A stretch of DNA of 64,000 nucleotides from Dendrophyllia cribrosa (lineage: Eukaryota; Cnidaria; Anthozoa; Scleractinia; Dendrophylliidae). A program made the position numbers and the translations under genes. The notes beneath the pieces were generated by a model that was given only the letters and a program-made list of their open reading frames with translations, was not told the DNA's origin and searched no databases. Within the stretch, counting starts at the first letter, position 1. Each line of letters begins with the position of its first letter. Shown piece after piece: positions 22,805-33,382 of the stretch. The stretch is from NCBI GenBank assembly GCA_024195265.1, contig JAJLRJ010000003.1, positions 30,932,643-30,996,642 on the forward strand. The letters are read 5' to 3'.

Positions 22805-23067
22805 ATATACAAAAAGTATACTTCTGTTGTACTAAATGTATATTTTCTCATTTGTCTACAAAAAGTATACAATTTCATGTAGCAAAAAGATTTCAAATAT
22901 TGTATACTTTTTGTATACCTTATATGCTTTGTTTATTTGGGCGAAATTGTGCCTACTTTTACTATACAAAAAGTATACTCCATGAAAATGTTAAGAGCAA
23001 AAACTATACAAAAAGTATACTTAAGGAGTACACTTTTTGCAGGAAATAGGGTATACAAAAAGTATAC
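22805..23067. repeat. Cluster of GTATAC-(A/T)5-GTATAC sites
   Basis: Seven copies of a 17-bp motif built from two GTATAC half sites around a five-base A or T run: 22805-22821, 22854-22870, 22902-22918 (perfect, T-run orientation), 22962-22978, 23004-23020, a half copy at 23028-23039, and 23051-23067 (perfect). Spacing between starts is mostly 42-60 bp. Arrays of this kind are typical of binding sites for a dimeric DNA-binding protein or of subterminal transposon repeats; the binding protein is unknown. Confidence 0.85.
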
Positions 23068-23686
23068 TTATTCTATGCAAGGAAGCTCTGAAAGACGTTT
23101 TCAATGGAGCCAGCCGCAACATTATTTTTAGAGGGCAGGAGAAAATCAGATGCAGGTTGATGATAACTGCAACTGGAACAGTCTCAGGATCAGCAACTAC
23201 AAAAACACACTTCGAAAGATGTTAATACCCCTACTGAAAAGTTATTGTTATTTAACCTGTTGTGATTAATACCATAATCTTCAAGTCTGTGAATACGTAC
23301 ACCCCTTAATGGGCTGGACTACTGTAGGTTGAAAAGAAAAAAAAAGATAGAGAAGGCGTGAGCGATATTGTCCCATGACCACTCCTGTTCCGGCTTTGCT
23401 TCACTCGACGATGGTAAAAGAGTGTGTTGACAGACTTAGATGGGTTTGGAATATTTCAGTTAGACTAAAGTAATTGACTGACTGATTAATAAGTTGTTTT
23501 GGATTGTTATTTGGTTCAAAGCAGTTGAACAACAAAATTCACATTAGATCATGCATTGAGTAGATTATATGTTCACTATTCAAAACTGAGTATGACAATG
23601 TTGCTGTCTTGCACTTAAATAGTCTGAAAAGTATTGAAAAAGTTGCATAATGCAAATGTGGCTTAAAAATGTGTTTTTATTCACAG

Positions 23687-25041
23687 GGAACTTAGAAGGC
23701 TCGTATATATTCCTTTTCTTGGGGGATCCGTCATGGGAACCACTTCAGAAGAGGTATCTGCACATGTGATCCTGAAAAGAATGGTTCATCAGGAAGAACT
23801 ATTGTCTACAGTTGGAGAATTCCTGAGGTTAGGCACTACCTTCCTCAACCAGGGTATGGACGAAATTGGGAGAAACATCGTACCCTGGGTAATGAGCCGC
23901 CTGCAAGGATGCTTACCAGTTTGTATACTGCCATACTCCACTGCGTTATGGTTTAGTTTGAAGGTATACAATGCACTTATGATATGCAAATTTTAATTAT
24001 TACTTAAGATCAAGCTGTTATATAACAATCCTTCCCTTGATAGATCTGCTATAGTCTGCTGTCATGGTTATCAACAAAGCAAATTAGCTATTCTGCAAAC
24101 AGACGATAACACCTTTTCGTGTTGTTACAAAGTCACAAATACCACCAACTGCTCACTGTTTCAATCAAAAGCCAAAAAATATTTATAATTATTAAAGACA
24201 ACCTGTTCTTTTCATGCGACGTTACATGCAAATTTACTACAAGCCTAGCAATAATGCTCTCTTTCTAGATAATGAAATTTATTATTTGTAGTGACCTGTT
24301 TATTTTACCGTATGCGAGCCCTGAATCGTCTCAGTGGAGGTTGTGTCTATATCCTGAGATTTGAATCTTTTTTTTTAACTCTCCCTTTTTAAGGAGATAT
24401 TTTTTGAGATATGCGAGGAGCTGTTTGGACCTGAAAGCAAGACGCAATTGGAGACATATTTTGAAGAAGTTGTAGCGCCATTTGCCATCCAAAACCAGAA
24501 GATGGAGGAGCAAGCGTCAGAGGTCCGGTCACAGACAAGCCCATTAAGTGCTGGCCATAATATAATGGCCCGCTTTGAAGAGGACGTTTATAACTTCATT
24601 ATTGACGAGCCGAAAGAAAAGGTATGAAAAAACATTTACAAAAACATTCAAATGCGACTCAAGATATGATTTTTACGTGTTTTACAAAATGGAATAGAAA
24701 AGTCTTTGATGAAGAACATTTTTTTTATTCATCTTTCATATATAGTATACATACTTCCGTTCATCAAGTTGACTACGTTTTATTTTAATAATTAAACAGT
24801 GTTAGAAACAATGCGGATCGGTAAGACAGACGGCGCTAAGTGCATTGTGATTCAACCCAGTTTTTATGAGGGCAAAGGCTATTTTTCCGAGAGCGTCCAC
24901 AGCCACCTTTAACGGAGAAATATAGGAGAAAGTCAGGCAAGAAAATTAACACCCAGGAGCTGAAGAGTGTGAGATCTACAACATGTACACTTCTTTTCAC
25001 TTCGGCATGTACTGAGGAAGAAATGGGTAACATATTAACAG
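23687..25041 (+). CDS. Three candidate exons of an unrecognised gene
   Basis: Exon 23687-23963 (after TTTTTATTCACAG, before GTATAC) encodes VYIPFLGGSVMGTTSEEV ... WVMSRLQGCLPVC. Exon 24394-24621 (after CCCTTTTTAAG, before GTATGA) is a whole number of codons and encodes FFEICEELFGPESKTQLE ... EDVYNFIIDEPKEK. The two join in phase without a stop. A third open exon, about 24875-25041, encodes KYRRKSGKKINTQELKSV and ends before GTATTT. No domain was recognised; the second exon looks helical and acidic. The start and end of the gene were not found. It could be a host gene or one carried by a cnidarian mobile element. Confidence 0.4.
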
Positions 25042-25904
25042 GTATTTGAATTCTTGTAACAGTAGTCTCGGGTGCAAAATTTTACCAAAATTGATCGAAT
25101 CTTACATGTACCTAAATTACGAGGGTGGACTGGACTGCATTCCTCAAATAGAAAAAAAAACTAATGCTCTTTCGCACTATACAGAGCCTTTTAATGATTA
25201 ATTGCTTACATTAAAAGATTAGTAAATAAAATAACAAAGACAGCCCAGGGAGGGCTCTATAGGTATGTGCCACTGGCAGTTTAGTCTAGAATACATGTGG
25301 GGTATGGTAATCAGAGATTTTTGGTCTAGAAAAAGAGTACATGTATCATTTTTAAGCGAAACTGATCAGTTGCGTGAAGAATTTAGTCTAGACAAGGTTT
25401 ACTGGCAAATGGCATTTCAAATTGGTATGACGGGCAGTATGACATTTTCACTGACCCCTGTTTACTAATAACTGTGATAGTTAACGAGTTTCTGGAAAAT
25501 AAAGAGTCTGAAATAGGTCTAGGATAGGGTAGGGTTTTTCGGTGTTTAGTCTAGAATAGGGTTGCAAAATGCAGCTAAAATGGTCTAGTATAGGTTAAGG
25601 GTCTCAGAGTCCCAGCGGCACAACCCCACCTAAAAATTTGCAGAGTACCCCCCCCCCCCCCCTCCCCCCGGGGGCTTTAATGAAGAACGTTACACACCTT
25701 TTATGTGTATACTTCATTTTCTTATAAAAACGTGCAAGATAAAATCTCTTTATCGTAGTTTAAAATCCGAGGCCGGCATTGCGGTCGGATTGACGTCACA
25801 CAGAATTTATAGTTGTGTAGATTTTGAGATACTCTGAACATTCTTGTCATTTAGCGAGCGAGAGCATAGCAGCAGGTTTACTGTATTTTCTGTTACTGTA
25901 AACG
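25042..25904. other. Non-coding stretch with TCTAGA-rich repeat and poly-C
   Basis: No gene supported. Between about 25285 and 25600, 'tctag' words recur, and a poly-C/G patch lies at 25647-25672, like the homopolymer-ended repeats elsewhere in the window. The last 100 bases are upstream of the SAM-domain start. Confidence 0.4.
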
Positions 25905-26444
25905 ATGGCAGACGAATTTGAATTTGCGAAGTGGTGCGAAGATAATGGTTTAACAAAGAAAACGGCAGACACTTTGAAAGAGCAGGACCTTAACGTCTCC
26001 GAAGCGCTCTCCTTACTAGACAAAAGCGACATTGACGAGTTGGGCCTTACAAAAGGACAAACAAAACTCTTGGTTAAGGCAGTGATGGCATTACAACCGA
26101 AAGGAAAACCGCTTAGCGATGGTGGCTCCACCGCGCCTGTAACCACCACCAGTCTCGCGAAGAACCAGGGCCTAGATGAGCTGCTCAAAAAACTGGATGA
26201 TGGCGGGGGACTTGACGCCCTACTAGCCTGTGGAGGGCTCGACGAACTCCCACCCAACACGAGTATGTCACCTGGGCAGGCCATGGATTCCACTAGAATA
26301 GACCTCAACCCACACGTCTACCTTGGAAAACCAACTTCAGGTAAAAAGGATGACAAACCACTCCTAATCCCTGAATTCATTGATGTATACGCAGGCGTCA
26401 CTGAGCCAGAGGAACACGAGATCGGCTCAAGCGGCGGGGCTCAG
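25905..26444 (+). CDS. SAM-like domain protein, first exon
   Basis: Starts at ATG (MADEFEFAKWCEDNGL) and runs 180 codons to a GTAATT donor in phase 0. Residues about 6-60 have the hydrophobic pattern of a SAM domain (KWCEDNGLTKKTADTL, LSLLDKSDIDELGLTKGQ). The middle contains DELLKKLDDGGGLDALL repeats and the end is LLIPEFIDVYAG. SAM domains usually mediate oligomerisation. Cnidarian genomes have many such genes with Gag-like continuations, so it may belong to a retroelement or a domesticated family; that is inference. Downstream exons were not identified with certainty; the BEN-like exons at 26.7-27.8 kb are in the same orientation. Confidence 0.5.
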
Positions 26445-26737
26445 GTAATTGTGCGAGCGTACAAGAAAATTTTCTTATAAAAACAAACAAATTCTCCAAA
26501 TCCTTTGTATTTTGATAAGCCTTGGTTGAAGGGAATGGTCGTGGCTTCATTTCAAATAGGAAACACTGTATCAAGTTTCCATCGGCAATAGCAGAATTAA
26601 TAATTATTAAAAGTTGGAAAAAAATTATTAAGTTATCTACCGGTCTAGGTCCAGACAGTCTTGAGAATGGCCACCTATAAATAAGCTCTCAGCCGATTGA
26701 AATAACATATTTTATTTATCAATTACTTCATTCTACA

Positions 26738-27094
26738 AAGCTGCAGATGCCATTGCTTACGAAATAATTATAAAGGCAATCTTAGAAGGTAAAAGGTGCA
26801 ATTATATTGTCAATCTGATCTATACATTAAATTTTAACAATATTTTGTGGTATAATATTATATGTATTATACTGTATATAAAATTCATTTTGCAGTTTAC
26901 ATTGGATAGCAGGAGAATGGCATAAAGCTGCCAAGAAAAATATTTAAAAGAATGAAGAGCTACGGCAAACTGCCTGGGCAGTTCTGCCTAAGGTTCTTGG
27001 ATGCCCTTTTTGACGAGGCCACCCTCCTAAAAAGTAATATGTCAGGAGGAAATGGTAGGGATCGTTTGGATTCGAAGAAAATTAAAGCTATAAA
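26738..27094 (+). pseudogene. BEN-like exon pair, copy 1
   Basis: A short exon with FYKAADAIAYEIIIKAILE ends at a GTAAAA donor near 26790. A second exon follows TTTTGCAG at 26895 and encodes KLPRKIFKRMKSYGKLPG, FLDALFDEATLLKSNMSGG and LDSKKIKAIK before GTATTC at 27095. The order of blocks is BEN-like. In the expected phase the second exon has an in-frame TAG early on where copy 2 has TCC, so this copy is probably dead, or the exon starts later at the ATG of MKSYGK. The unit is repeated at 27417-27807. Confidence 0.5.
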
Positions 27095-27416
27095 AGGTAT
27101 TCTAATTATAGGTGTTTCAAATATATATAATGTACTATATTGATATATATGTAACAAACAAATCTATTCTAGGTTGTTAATCAATTAACAAACTTTACCA
27201 ACTAAAAGAAATTTAACTGACTTGGCTTTTAATGCAGTTATAGTAATGCAAATTAAAGCTTCCGCAATTGCAACTCTTCAGGACCTTTTTCACTTAAATT
27301 ACATATTAGCCTATGTACAGCAAGAGCACTTCCTCGTCAAGAAAAATGTAAGAAGGGTTTTGTCTGGGATCTGATTGATTAAATCACGTTCATGCAAGCT
27401 ACAATGAGATCACTTC

Positions 27417-27807
27417 ATTCTACAAAGCTGCAGATGCTTTCACTGACGAAATAATTATAAAAGCAATCTTAGAAGGTAAAATTTCAATTATAGTTGTCAT
27501 AATTACCTAAAATTTATGTTATGATCTGAACTATACATAAAATTTAAACATTATATATATTATACTGTATATAAAATTCATTTTGCAGTTTACATTGGAT
27601 CCCAGGAGAATGGCATAAAGCTGCCAAGAAAAATATTTAAAAGAATGAAGAGCTGCAATGGCAAACTGCCTGGGCAGTTCTGCCTAAGGTTCTTACAGTT
27701 AGATGCCCTTTTTGACGAGGCCACCCTTGTAAAAAGCAATGTTAGAAGAAAATGGTAGGGATCGTTTGAATCTGAGCAAAATTAAAGCTATAAAAGGTAT
27801 TCTAATT
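27417..27807 (+). pseudogene. BEN-like exon pair, copy 2
   Basis: A diverged tandem copy of 26738-27120 lying about 680 bp downstream. It lacks the nonsense codon of copy 1 (reads VYIGSQENGIKLPRKI) but has indels in the FLDALF and NMSGGNG regions that shift the frame. The copy is interrupted after GGTATTCTAATT by a MITE at 27808-28212; the copy 1 flank resumes after it. Confidence 0.55.
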
Positions 27808-28212
27808 GAAGGGCTCCCGACAAGAACGTCCTAAGTATGTTTTTGGTAACTTTCACTAAAATTGTATGTTTTAGGCCTTTAAAAGCACAGTTTTGTCAAA
27901 TTAATGATTTATTATTGTTAAGGTACTTAAAACAGATCCAAAATGGGGAAGAAAATCCACATCTTTGAGAAAATGTTTTGGCCTCCTATGACACCTTATG
28001 GCCCCCCAGGACACCCCATGTATCTTTTCAAAAATATATATATATTCTGTTCAAAGATAGAAGATTTGTTGACTTAGTTTAAATCCTTTCAGTCATATTT
28101 ACATGATCCAGTCATAATTTTGGCAAGCGAGTCCCTTTTGAGGCTAAAAATCCAAGATTTCAGTGAACATTTTCGAAAAACGTACTTAGGACGTTATCGC
28201 CGGGAGCCCTTC
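27808..28212. repeat. 405-bp MITE with AATT target duplication
   Basis: TIRs of about 36 bp: left GAAGGGCTCCCGACAAGAAC, inverted right GAAGGGCTCCCGGCGATAAC, both followed by GTCCTAAGTA. AATT is duplicated at 27804-27807 and 28213-28216. Copy 1 of the tandem duplication supplies the empty site (TCTAATTATAGGTG), which fixes both boundaries. Non-coding; superfamily unknown. Confidence 0.9.
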
Positions 28213-28499
28213 AATTATAAGTGTTGGAAATATAAAGAGTGTACTATATCGATATACATGTAATTCTGATCGCGAAGACAGCGACAAGAAAGGTCTGGTT
28301 CGCATGAAGGACAAGATTTCGAACGCCGGTAAGTCCCTTAAGTCCGGGAAGGAGGCAAAAATTACCAGCACCGTCTTGTATCCTCAGTCATGGCCATTGA
28401 ACTCAGAAGATATTTGGTGGCAAGAGGATATCGAGAAAGATTTGGAAAGCTTAGTGCAAAACCAGGGAGGAGGCATTAACACCTCGGCCTCAAAATACC

Positions 28500-28770
28500 A
28501 ACATGCGAGTTCCCATGGTAGTAACATATCATCCTGAGAGAACTTCAACCATTGCTGCATTGTTCTGATAAATGTCAAAAAGCTGTGAAAGAAATTCCTA
28601 TGATGGCATTCCGGAGACTATCTTGTGTACGCAAAGCTACAATCTGAATGCTCTGAAGACAAACCTATGGGAACCATTCAATGTGGAGATAGATGGTGCC
28701 ATGTTTGCGATCACCTTAAAATAGCGGAAAGTTTTACGTCAAAAGGCACTGTAAAGACATTCTATAAGAC
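28500..28770 (+). pseudogene. Possible retroelement coding debris
   Basis: In broken frames this reads RVPMVVTYHPERTSTIAALF and later NLWEPFNVEIDG, which resembles the linker after the reverse transcriptase of GIY-YIG-bearing cnidarian retroelements. Several stops are present. Weak identification. The 230 bases upstream (28270-28500) hold an open frame, MKDKISNAGKSLKSGKEAK, of unknown meaning. Confidence 0.3.
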
Positions 28771-28867
28771 TAAACATGTTCTTTGACCATGGTCATACAT
28801 GGTTGACCATGGTTGCTTACCATGAACAACCATGGTTCAACTTTGGTATATATATATTTATATATAT

Positions 28868-29113
28868 GTTTCAGTTAAATGTTCACCGGCGAAGCCAAGA
28901 TACTGCTCTACTTGCGGTGAAGGAGCGGGTTATACTAGCAGGTGAACTACTCAGATCTTGAGTGGATGGACGTTTAATACAGAACTGTTTCGTAGGCCAC
29001 CGAAGAGGTGACCCACTCCTCAGTTAAACTCCATTTTACACTCCATTTTAACCCGCTCCTTCACCGCAAGTAGAGCACTACCTTGGCTTCGCCGGTGAAC
29101 ATTTAACTGAAAC
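28868..29113. repeat. Penelope 5' inverted repeat
   Basis: 65-bp arms beginning GTTTCAGTTAAATGTTCACC, paired with two mismatches around a 116-bp centre that carries the antisense ribozyme. Such foldback 5' ends are described for Penelope-like elements. Confidence 0.9.
28966..29034 (-). ncRNA. Hammerhead ribozyme, type I (5' copy, antisense)
   Basis: Minus strand, 5' to 3': stem I strand ATGGAGTTTAA; core CTGAGGA (fits CUGANGA); stem II GTGGGTCACC / GGTGGCCTAC with loop TCTTC; core GAAA; stem III ACAG/CTGT with a two-base loop; cleavage-site A; stem I return TTAAACGTCCAT, with one bulged G. Stem II is better paired here than in the 3' copy because it ends TAC rather than TAT. All invariant core residues are present. 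Confidence 0.85.
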
Positions 29114-29162
29114 TTAATTATGCTCCTACTGTGTAGAGCACTGTTTTACCGAAGAACCAAAA

Positions 29163-30027
29163 ATGCAACGTACATCGTTCAGCTACTCAACGAAGAACAT
29201 CCCTGTTACACCAGCCGCAGTCTACAAAAAACGTATTATCGAGAAGACGGAACAATTCTTAAGCAGGATGAGATGGAAAGCCTTCCACTATTTAAACCCA
29301 TTGACGGCCACAGACAAGGAAACGTTCAGTTTCAAAACTAAGAATTGCCCGCCTTTCGTTGAAGAAATGAAAGGTTTTGAAGAAGGTATGATACGCATTA
29401 TACAAAACATTACTTTGAAGAAAACTCAAAGCCAATTCCAGCAAGACCTAGAAAAAGACATCGCGTCTGTAAAAAATGAAAACCGTTTGTTTGTTAAGGC
29501 TGACAAAACAACGAAGTTCTACAAATTAGACGTCCCAGAATATAAGCGACTACTAGAGGCCAACATAACTAAAACCTACAAGAAAGCCGACAAGAAACAG
29601 ATCAGTATGATGGACGAGGAAGCGAAAACTATCACCAAAAACCTAAACATAGATGACCGAGTGAAAACAACGGCAATGAAAGAAGCATTTATCACACTTA
29701 AAGACCACAAAGAAAATTTTGTAAACAAGCCTACTTGTAGACTGATAAACCCTTTGAAACCGGAGATAGGCCGAGTTAGTAAACAACTCCTAGAAAAAAT
29801 CAACCGGAACCTCGTAAACATCAAAAAAGTCAACCAGTGGAAGAACACATCCTCTGTGCTCCAATGGTTTGACCAACTGGCAAATAAAAGCGACTAAGCA
29901 TTCATATGCTTTGACGTCGTAGAATTTTACCCCTCGATTTCCGAAGCTCTCCTAATCCGCGCGCTAGACTTCGCCTCAGAACACCTGAACATCTCAGCCA
30001 GCAAGCGACGAATGATCATCAATTCCT
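29163..30027 (+). pseudogene. Penelope-like reverse transcriptase, N-terminal part
   Basis: Open from ATG 29163 to a TAA at 29895. Blocks include NRLFVKADKTTKFYKL, FITLKDHKENFVNKPTCRLI and NPLKPEIGRVSKQLL, the region before the catalytic palm in Penelope-like reverse transcriptases. After the stop the same frame continues with [13 protein letters not shown], the palm block with the first catalytic aspartate region, to about 30016. The YxDD block is missing: after KRRMIIN the sequence joins directly to [16 protein letters not shown] in another frame. The deletion removes the active site, so the enzyme cannot function. Confidence 0.8.
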
Positions 30028-31088
30028 CGATGTAACACTAGACCTAAACACAGGAAAATTCAAGCCATATGCTAAACCATTGAGCACCCCTCTCTACGTT
30101 CACAGCCAATCGAACCACCCACCCAAAATCCTTGGAAAACATACCTGAAGCAATCAACCGACGACTATCTAGCATTTCATCTGATGAAGCCGTCTTTAAC
30201 GAAGCAGCGCCCCCGTATCAAGAAGCACTAAGAAAGAGCGGGTACACGCACAAACTAGAGTTCAAGCCTCCACCACAGGGACCACCAACACAAAAACGCA
30301 AGCGACGAAGAAATGTTATATGGTTCAACCCACCATATAACAAGAACGTCAAAACAAACATCGGAAGACAGTTCATACGCCTCATCAACAGATCTTTCCC
30401 TACGGGCCACAAGCTGAGGAAAATATTCAACAGAAACACCCTGAAACTCAGCTACAGCTGCATGCCCAACGTTAAGCAATTAATAGATGGCCACAACAAA
30501 GCCATACTACAGAACGCAGAAACAGCACAACCGCAACAAGGTGAAGGGAAGAAAACATGCAACCGTAGGAAAAAAGAAGAATGTCCACTAGATGGGGAAT
30601 GCCTGGTGAGCGAGGTCGTGTATCAAGCTACGGTAAAAACACAAGACGCACAAGAGACATACATCGGCCTAACAACAAACCAGTTTAAGGTAAGATACCG
30701 AAACCACCAGATGTCATTCAGGCACGTTAAGAGGCGAAATGAGACCGAGCTCAGCAAACACCTGTGGAAGCTGAAGGATGACAACAAAGAATTCACAGTC
30801 ACGTGGAAGATCGTCGCAAAAGCAAAGCCATACACGAACCTTACTAAACGTTGTAACCTTTGTAACACTGAAAAGTTTTTTCTGATCACTAAGCCGCACA
30901 TGGCAACGCTAAACAGGCGCAACGAGCTAATTTCGACATGTAGGCACTGGCGGAAGTTCAACGTAGCGCATATCCAATTTTGTAAATTTAGCGCAAGCAC
31001 TAAGAGTGACTTAGGTTTTGAAAGCGCGCGCGCTGCCCATATCATCACGCGAGCATATTGTTCTAACCGTTATTATTTCAACCATTGA
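30028..31088 (+). pseudogene. Penelope-like C-terminal linker and GIY-YIG endonuclease
   Basis: Begins with [16 protein letters not shown] in one frame; a one-base slip near 30131 moves into the frame open to 31088. Then come EALRKSGYTHKLEF, a basic stretch KRKRRRNVIWFNPPYN, a Cys-rich segment CNRRKKEECPLDGECL, and the endonuclease motif ETYIGLTTNQFKVRYRNH with ELSKHLWKLK, followed by a C-x2-C (CNLCNTEKFFL). In Penelope-like elements the GIY-YIG domain nicks the target for priming. The domain itself looks complete; only its link to the polymerase is broken. Confidence 0.8.
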
Positions 31089-31170
31089 AACCGTTTCCAT
31101 CACGTGCTTATTTAAACCGCTTTCATCACGCAATAATACTGTTGATGTAGACTTAACAGTTCAGTGTAAA

Positions 31171-31239
31171 ATGGAGTTTAACTGAGGAGTGGGTCACCTC
31201 TTCGGTGGCCTATGAAACAGTTCTGTATTAAACGTCCAT
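31171..31239 (+). ncRNA. Hammerhead ribozyme, type I (3' copy, sense)
   Basis: Same architecture as 28966-29034, inverted relative to it and therefore sense to the coding strand: stem I ATGGAGTTTAA / TTAAACGTCCAT (11 pairs with one bulged G), core CTGAGGA, stem II with loop TCTTC (one extra wobble at the base), core GAAA, short stem III ACAG/CTGT, cleavage after the A of CTGTA. It would self-cleave the element's transcript near its 3' end. Confidence 0.85.
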
Positions 31240-31266
31240 CCACTCAAGATCTGAGTAGTTCGCTTA

Positions 31267-31293
31267 CTATATATATATATATATATATATATA
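31267..31293 (+). repeat. TA microsatellite
   Basis: About 13 TA units directly after the 3' end of the Penelope-like element, a common insertion context for this class. Confidence 0.85.
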
Positions 31294-32408
31294 CTTTACT
31301 TTTGTGTAGATACATGATTTATTCACCGAGGGCGAAGCCCGAGATGAATAAATAACGTATCCACGAGGTGCCTAAAATAACTGGCTTATATTCCACATAG
31401 GCGAGGTTGACTGCCCAATGACAAACAAACGCTTTTGTGCAATGCATATATCAGAATGCCTTTGTATGTGTGGAGAAACAATAGAATAAAAATGCTGAAC
31501 GTACGCACTGGGATTTCGACGTGGTAAATTCGTACAGAACAAACATGTTTTGCGTCATGTCGAGTTTTATTTACTCCAAAATCAGAAGACATGAGTGACT
31601 CAGCAGACGACTTGTTTCTTACTCTACTCAGAACAGTTTCAGTGGTTCGTTAAATGTAAGCAGTAAGCTAGACGAGGAGCTCACGACTGAACAGCCTCGA
31701 GCCCGGGCCTCGAGGTGCTCATGATAACGCACAGTTTAGCGTTGCAGAAGTGACTGAGGGGTTGTTCAAAGATGCCGAGCAATGTAAAGATATCGCAGCA
31801 GTAAGTAAAATCCAGTAATACAGTATTTCGTAATGATCATCGTCTGTGTTCAATTTAAGTAACAATTCGTGTAAGAAGTAGGCAATTCTCTATTGTTCCG
31901 ATGCATTTCGCTTTCCCCACATAAGAATGTTTAGATTTTCGTACTGAGAATACGTCAACCTATGGACAACATGGTTTTGAAATAAAATTTACTGAAACTT
32001 TATTTTAAAGCGATGTTTCTTTTGTGTTACAAGATTTCATCCAATCGTGAGACTCCAAAACAATGGCCAAGAAAGACTTCTAATTTTCCATGTTCCCCAC
32101 ATAGAATTTTTGTTGCATTAAAAATCACAATAGTTTTCACTAAAAGGGAATCAATTAGTAAACTAGAGATAAATAAATGCGCTGCCTGATGAAGTTATAG
32201 TAGATTTTCATGTTTTAGCCAATGAGGTGGACGGTTTCAACAATAGCACAATTCACACCTTTCTGCATTCCGTGGATTTGGGTTGCCTACTTCTTACATG
32301 GATTGTTACTTAACAAATTGCTCGGTTGTGTTCAAAATGTAAGAATCGTTCAAGTTGGTGACAAATTTTTCTTGCTTTGCTGTTATTTTTGTTTGCAACT
32401 TTGGGTGT
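31294..32408. other. Non-coding stretch
   Basis: No supported gene. A small hairpin with GAGGGCGAAGCCCGAG near 31327-31343 is typical of short MITE debris. Confidence 0.35.
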
Positions 32409-32590
32409 TGAGAGGGGAATATGTTCGGGGGAATATGTCGGGGGAATATGTTGATGTGAATATATTCCATTGTTTTGCTATTGTTTCAGCCCCGCACTCC
32501 CCTGTAACAATCAAAAGCCGCCACCAGCTTTTCAGACAGTTGATAATTAGCGGGGATTACTCAAGATAATCCCCTACAAGAACAAAGGAA
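32409..32590 (+). repeat. Dispersed repeat, copy B
   Basis: Plus-strand match to the minus strand of 1365-1515: GGGGGAATATG motifs, then 'cccctgtaacaatcaaaa', 'gcttttcagacag' and 'aagaacaaaggaaa'. Confidence 0.55.
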
Positions 32591-32983
32591 ACCAAGCCAT
32601 GTGGAATATAAATACATATATATATATCCCCGGGAGGGGTTTAAGGAGACTCCCTCTAAACCTTTGAGGGGTTAAAATTAGACTAGTGTTGTGGCACTGC
32701 TTATAGAATCTAAAATGACCACAGTTAGAATTATACGAGAGTTGTCACAGAGAAATGGTACCTCTTGGGGGCGAAAATGAATACCAGGCACAAACATATA
32801 ACGAGGTTCGGTTGTCTTCTAGGGGTTCCTTTTAAACAATTAAGATCATCCCGTCACTTTTATATGGAAGTCTCCCAGGGTATTACTTCTTTGCGAGCCA
32901 TTTATACATAATCTCGTTTAATTTACACACATGAAGCCAGTCCTTTGCTTTAGACCTCAGTGACTTTTGTTTAAACCACTCTT

Positions 32984-33382
32984 TTGAGACCAGTGATCAC
33001 AAATTTAGTAACAACAAAAGGATCTTTGATTGTTCTAAAATACTCATTAGGACATGGAACAAACAGAAACGAGGCATTGCATCAGTGGATAAATCATCTA
33101 TTTACTGCCAGCAATGTGGGAGCTCGCCTTGCATATGCGTTGCTGATGATTGTCTTTGACAGAATCAATCACACTGGTGATTCAGAAAACATCGCAGAAG
33201 AAAAATCCGTGGAAGATCTAAAAAGCAGAATCCTGAATGAAGAAGTTGGTCCAAATTTAATGTCATTGCAAAATAATACAGACATTTCAATAGAAAAATT
33301 TGGCATTAAGACAGGAGTTTCATTTGCTTCTGAGCTTGGCAAACTAAACCCTCCTGCCATTTGTAGAAGCCCGTTCTTTTAG
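32984..33382 (+). pseudogene. Conserved-looking coding fragment, unidentified
   Basis: A 400-base open frame with YSLGHGTNRNEALHQWINHL, LAYALLMIVFDRINH and VEDLKSRILNEEVGP. The GTNRNEALH...W motif followed by a helical LAYALL segment recalls a C-terminal block of cnidarian transposase-like proteins, but the family could not be named. There is no ATG at the 5' end and no consensus acceptor was fixed, so it is an internal exon or a relic. Confidence 0.35.

Larger units (their letters stand above)
28868..31261 (+). mobile_element. Penelope-like element with hammerhead ribozymes
   Basis: A 5' structure of two 65-bp inverted arms (28868-28932 and 29049-29113, two mismatches) encloses a 116-bp segment. 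A roughly 96-bp inverted copy of that segment lies at the 3' end (31166-31261). Between them, + strand frames encode reverse transcriptase and GIY-YIG endonuclease parts, the layout of Penelope-like elements. Each end segment contains a hammerhead ribozyme, a known hallmark of these elements. The coding region has an in-frame stop, an internal deletion and a frameshift, so this copy is not autonomous. Confidence 0.85.

Noticed and set aside
22765..23049. 94-codon open frame on +
   Set aside because: It is a by-product of the GTATAC dyad array, which lacks stops in this frame; composition is repetitive (YTKSI) with no domain.
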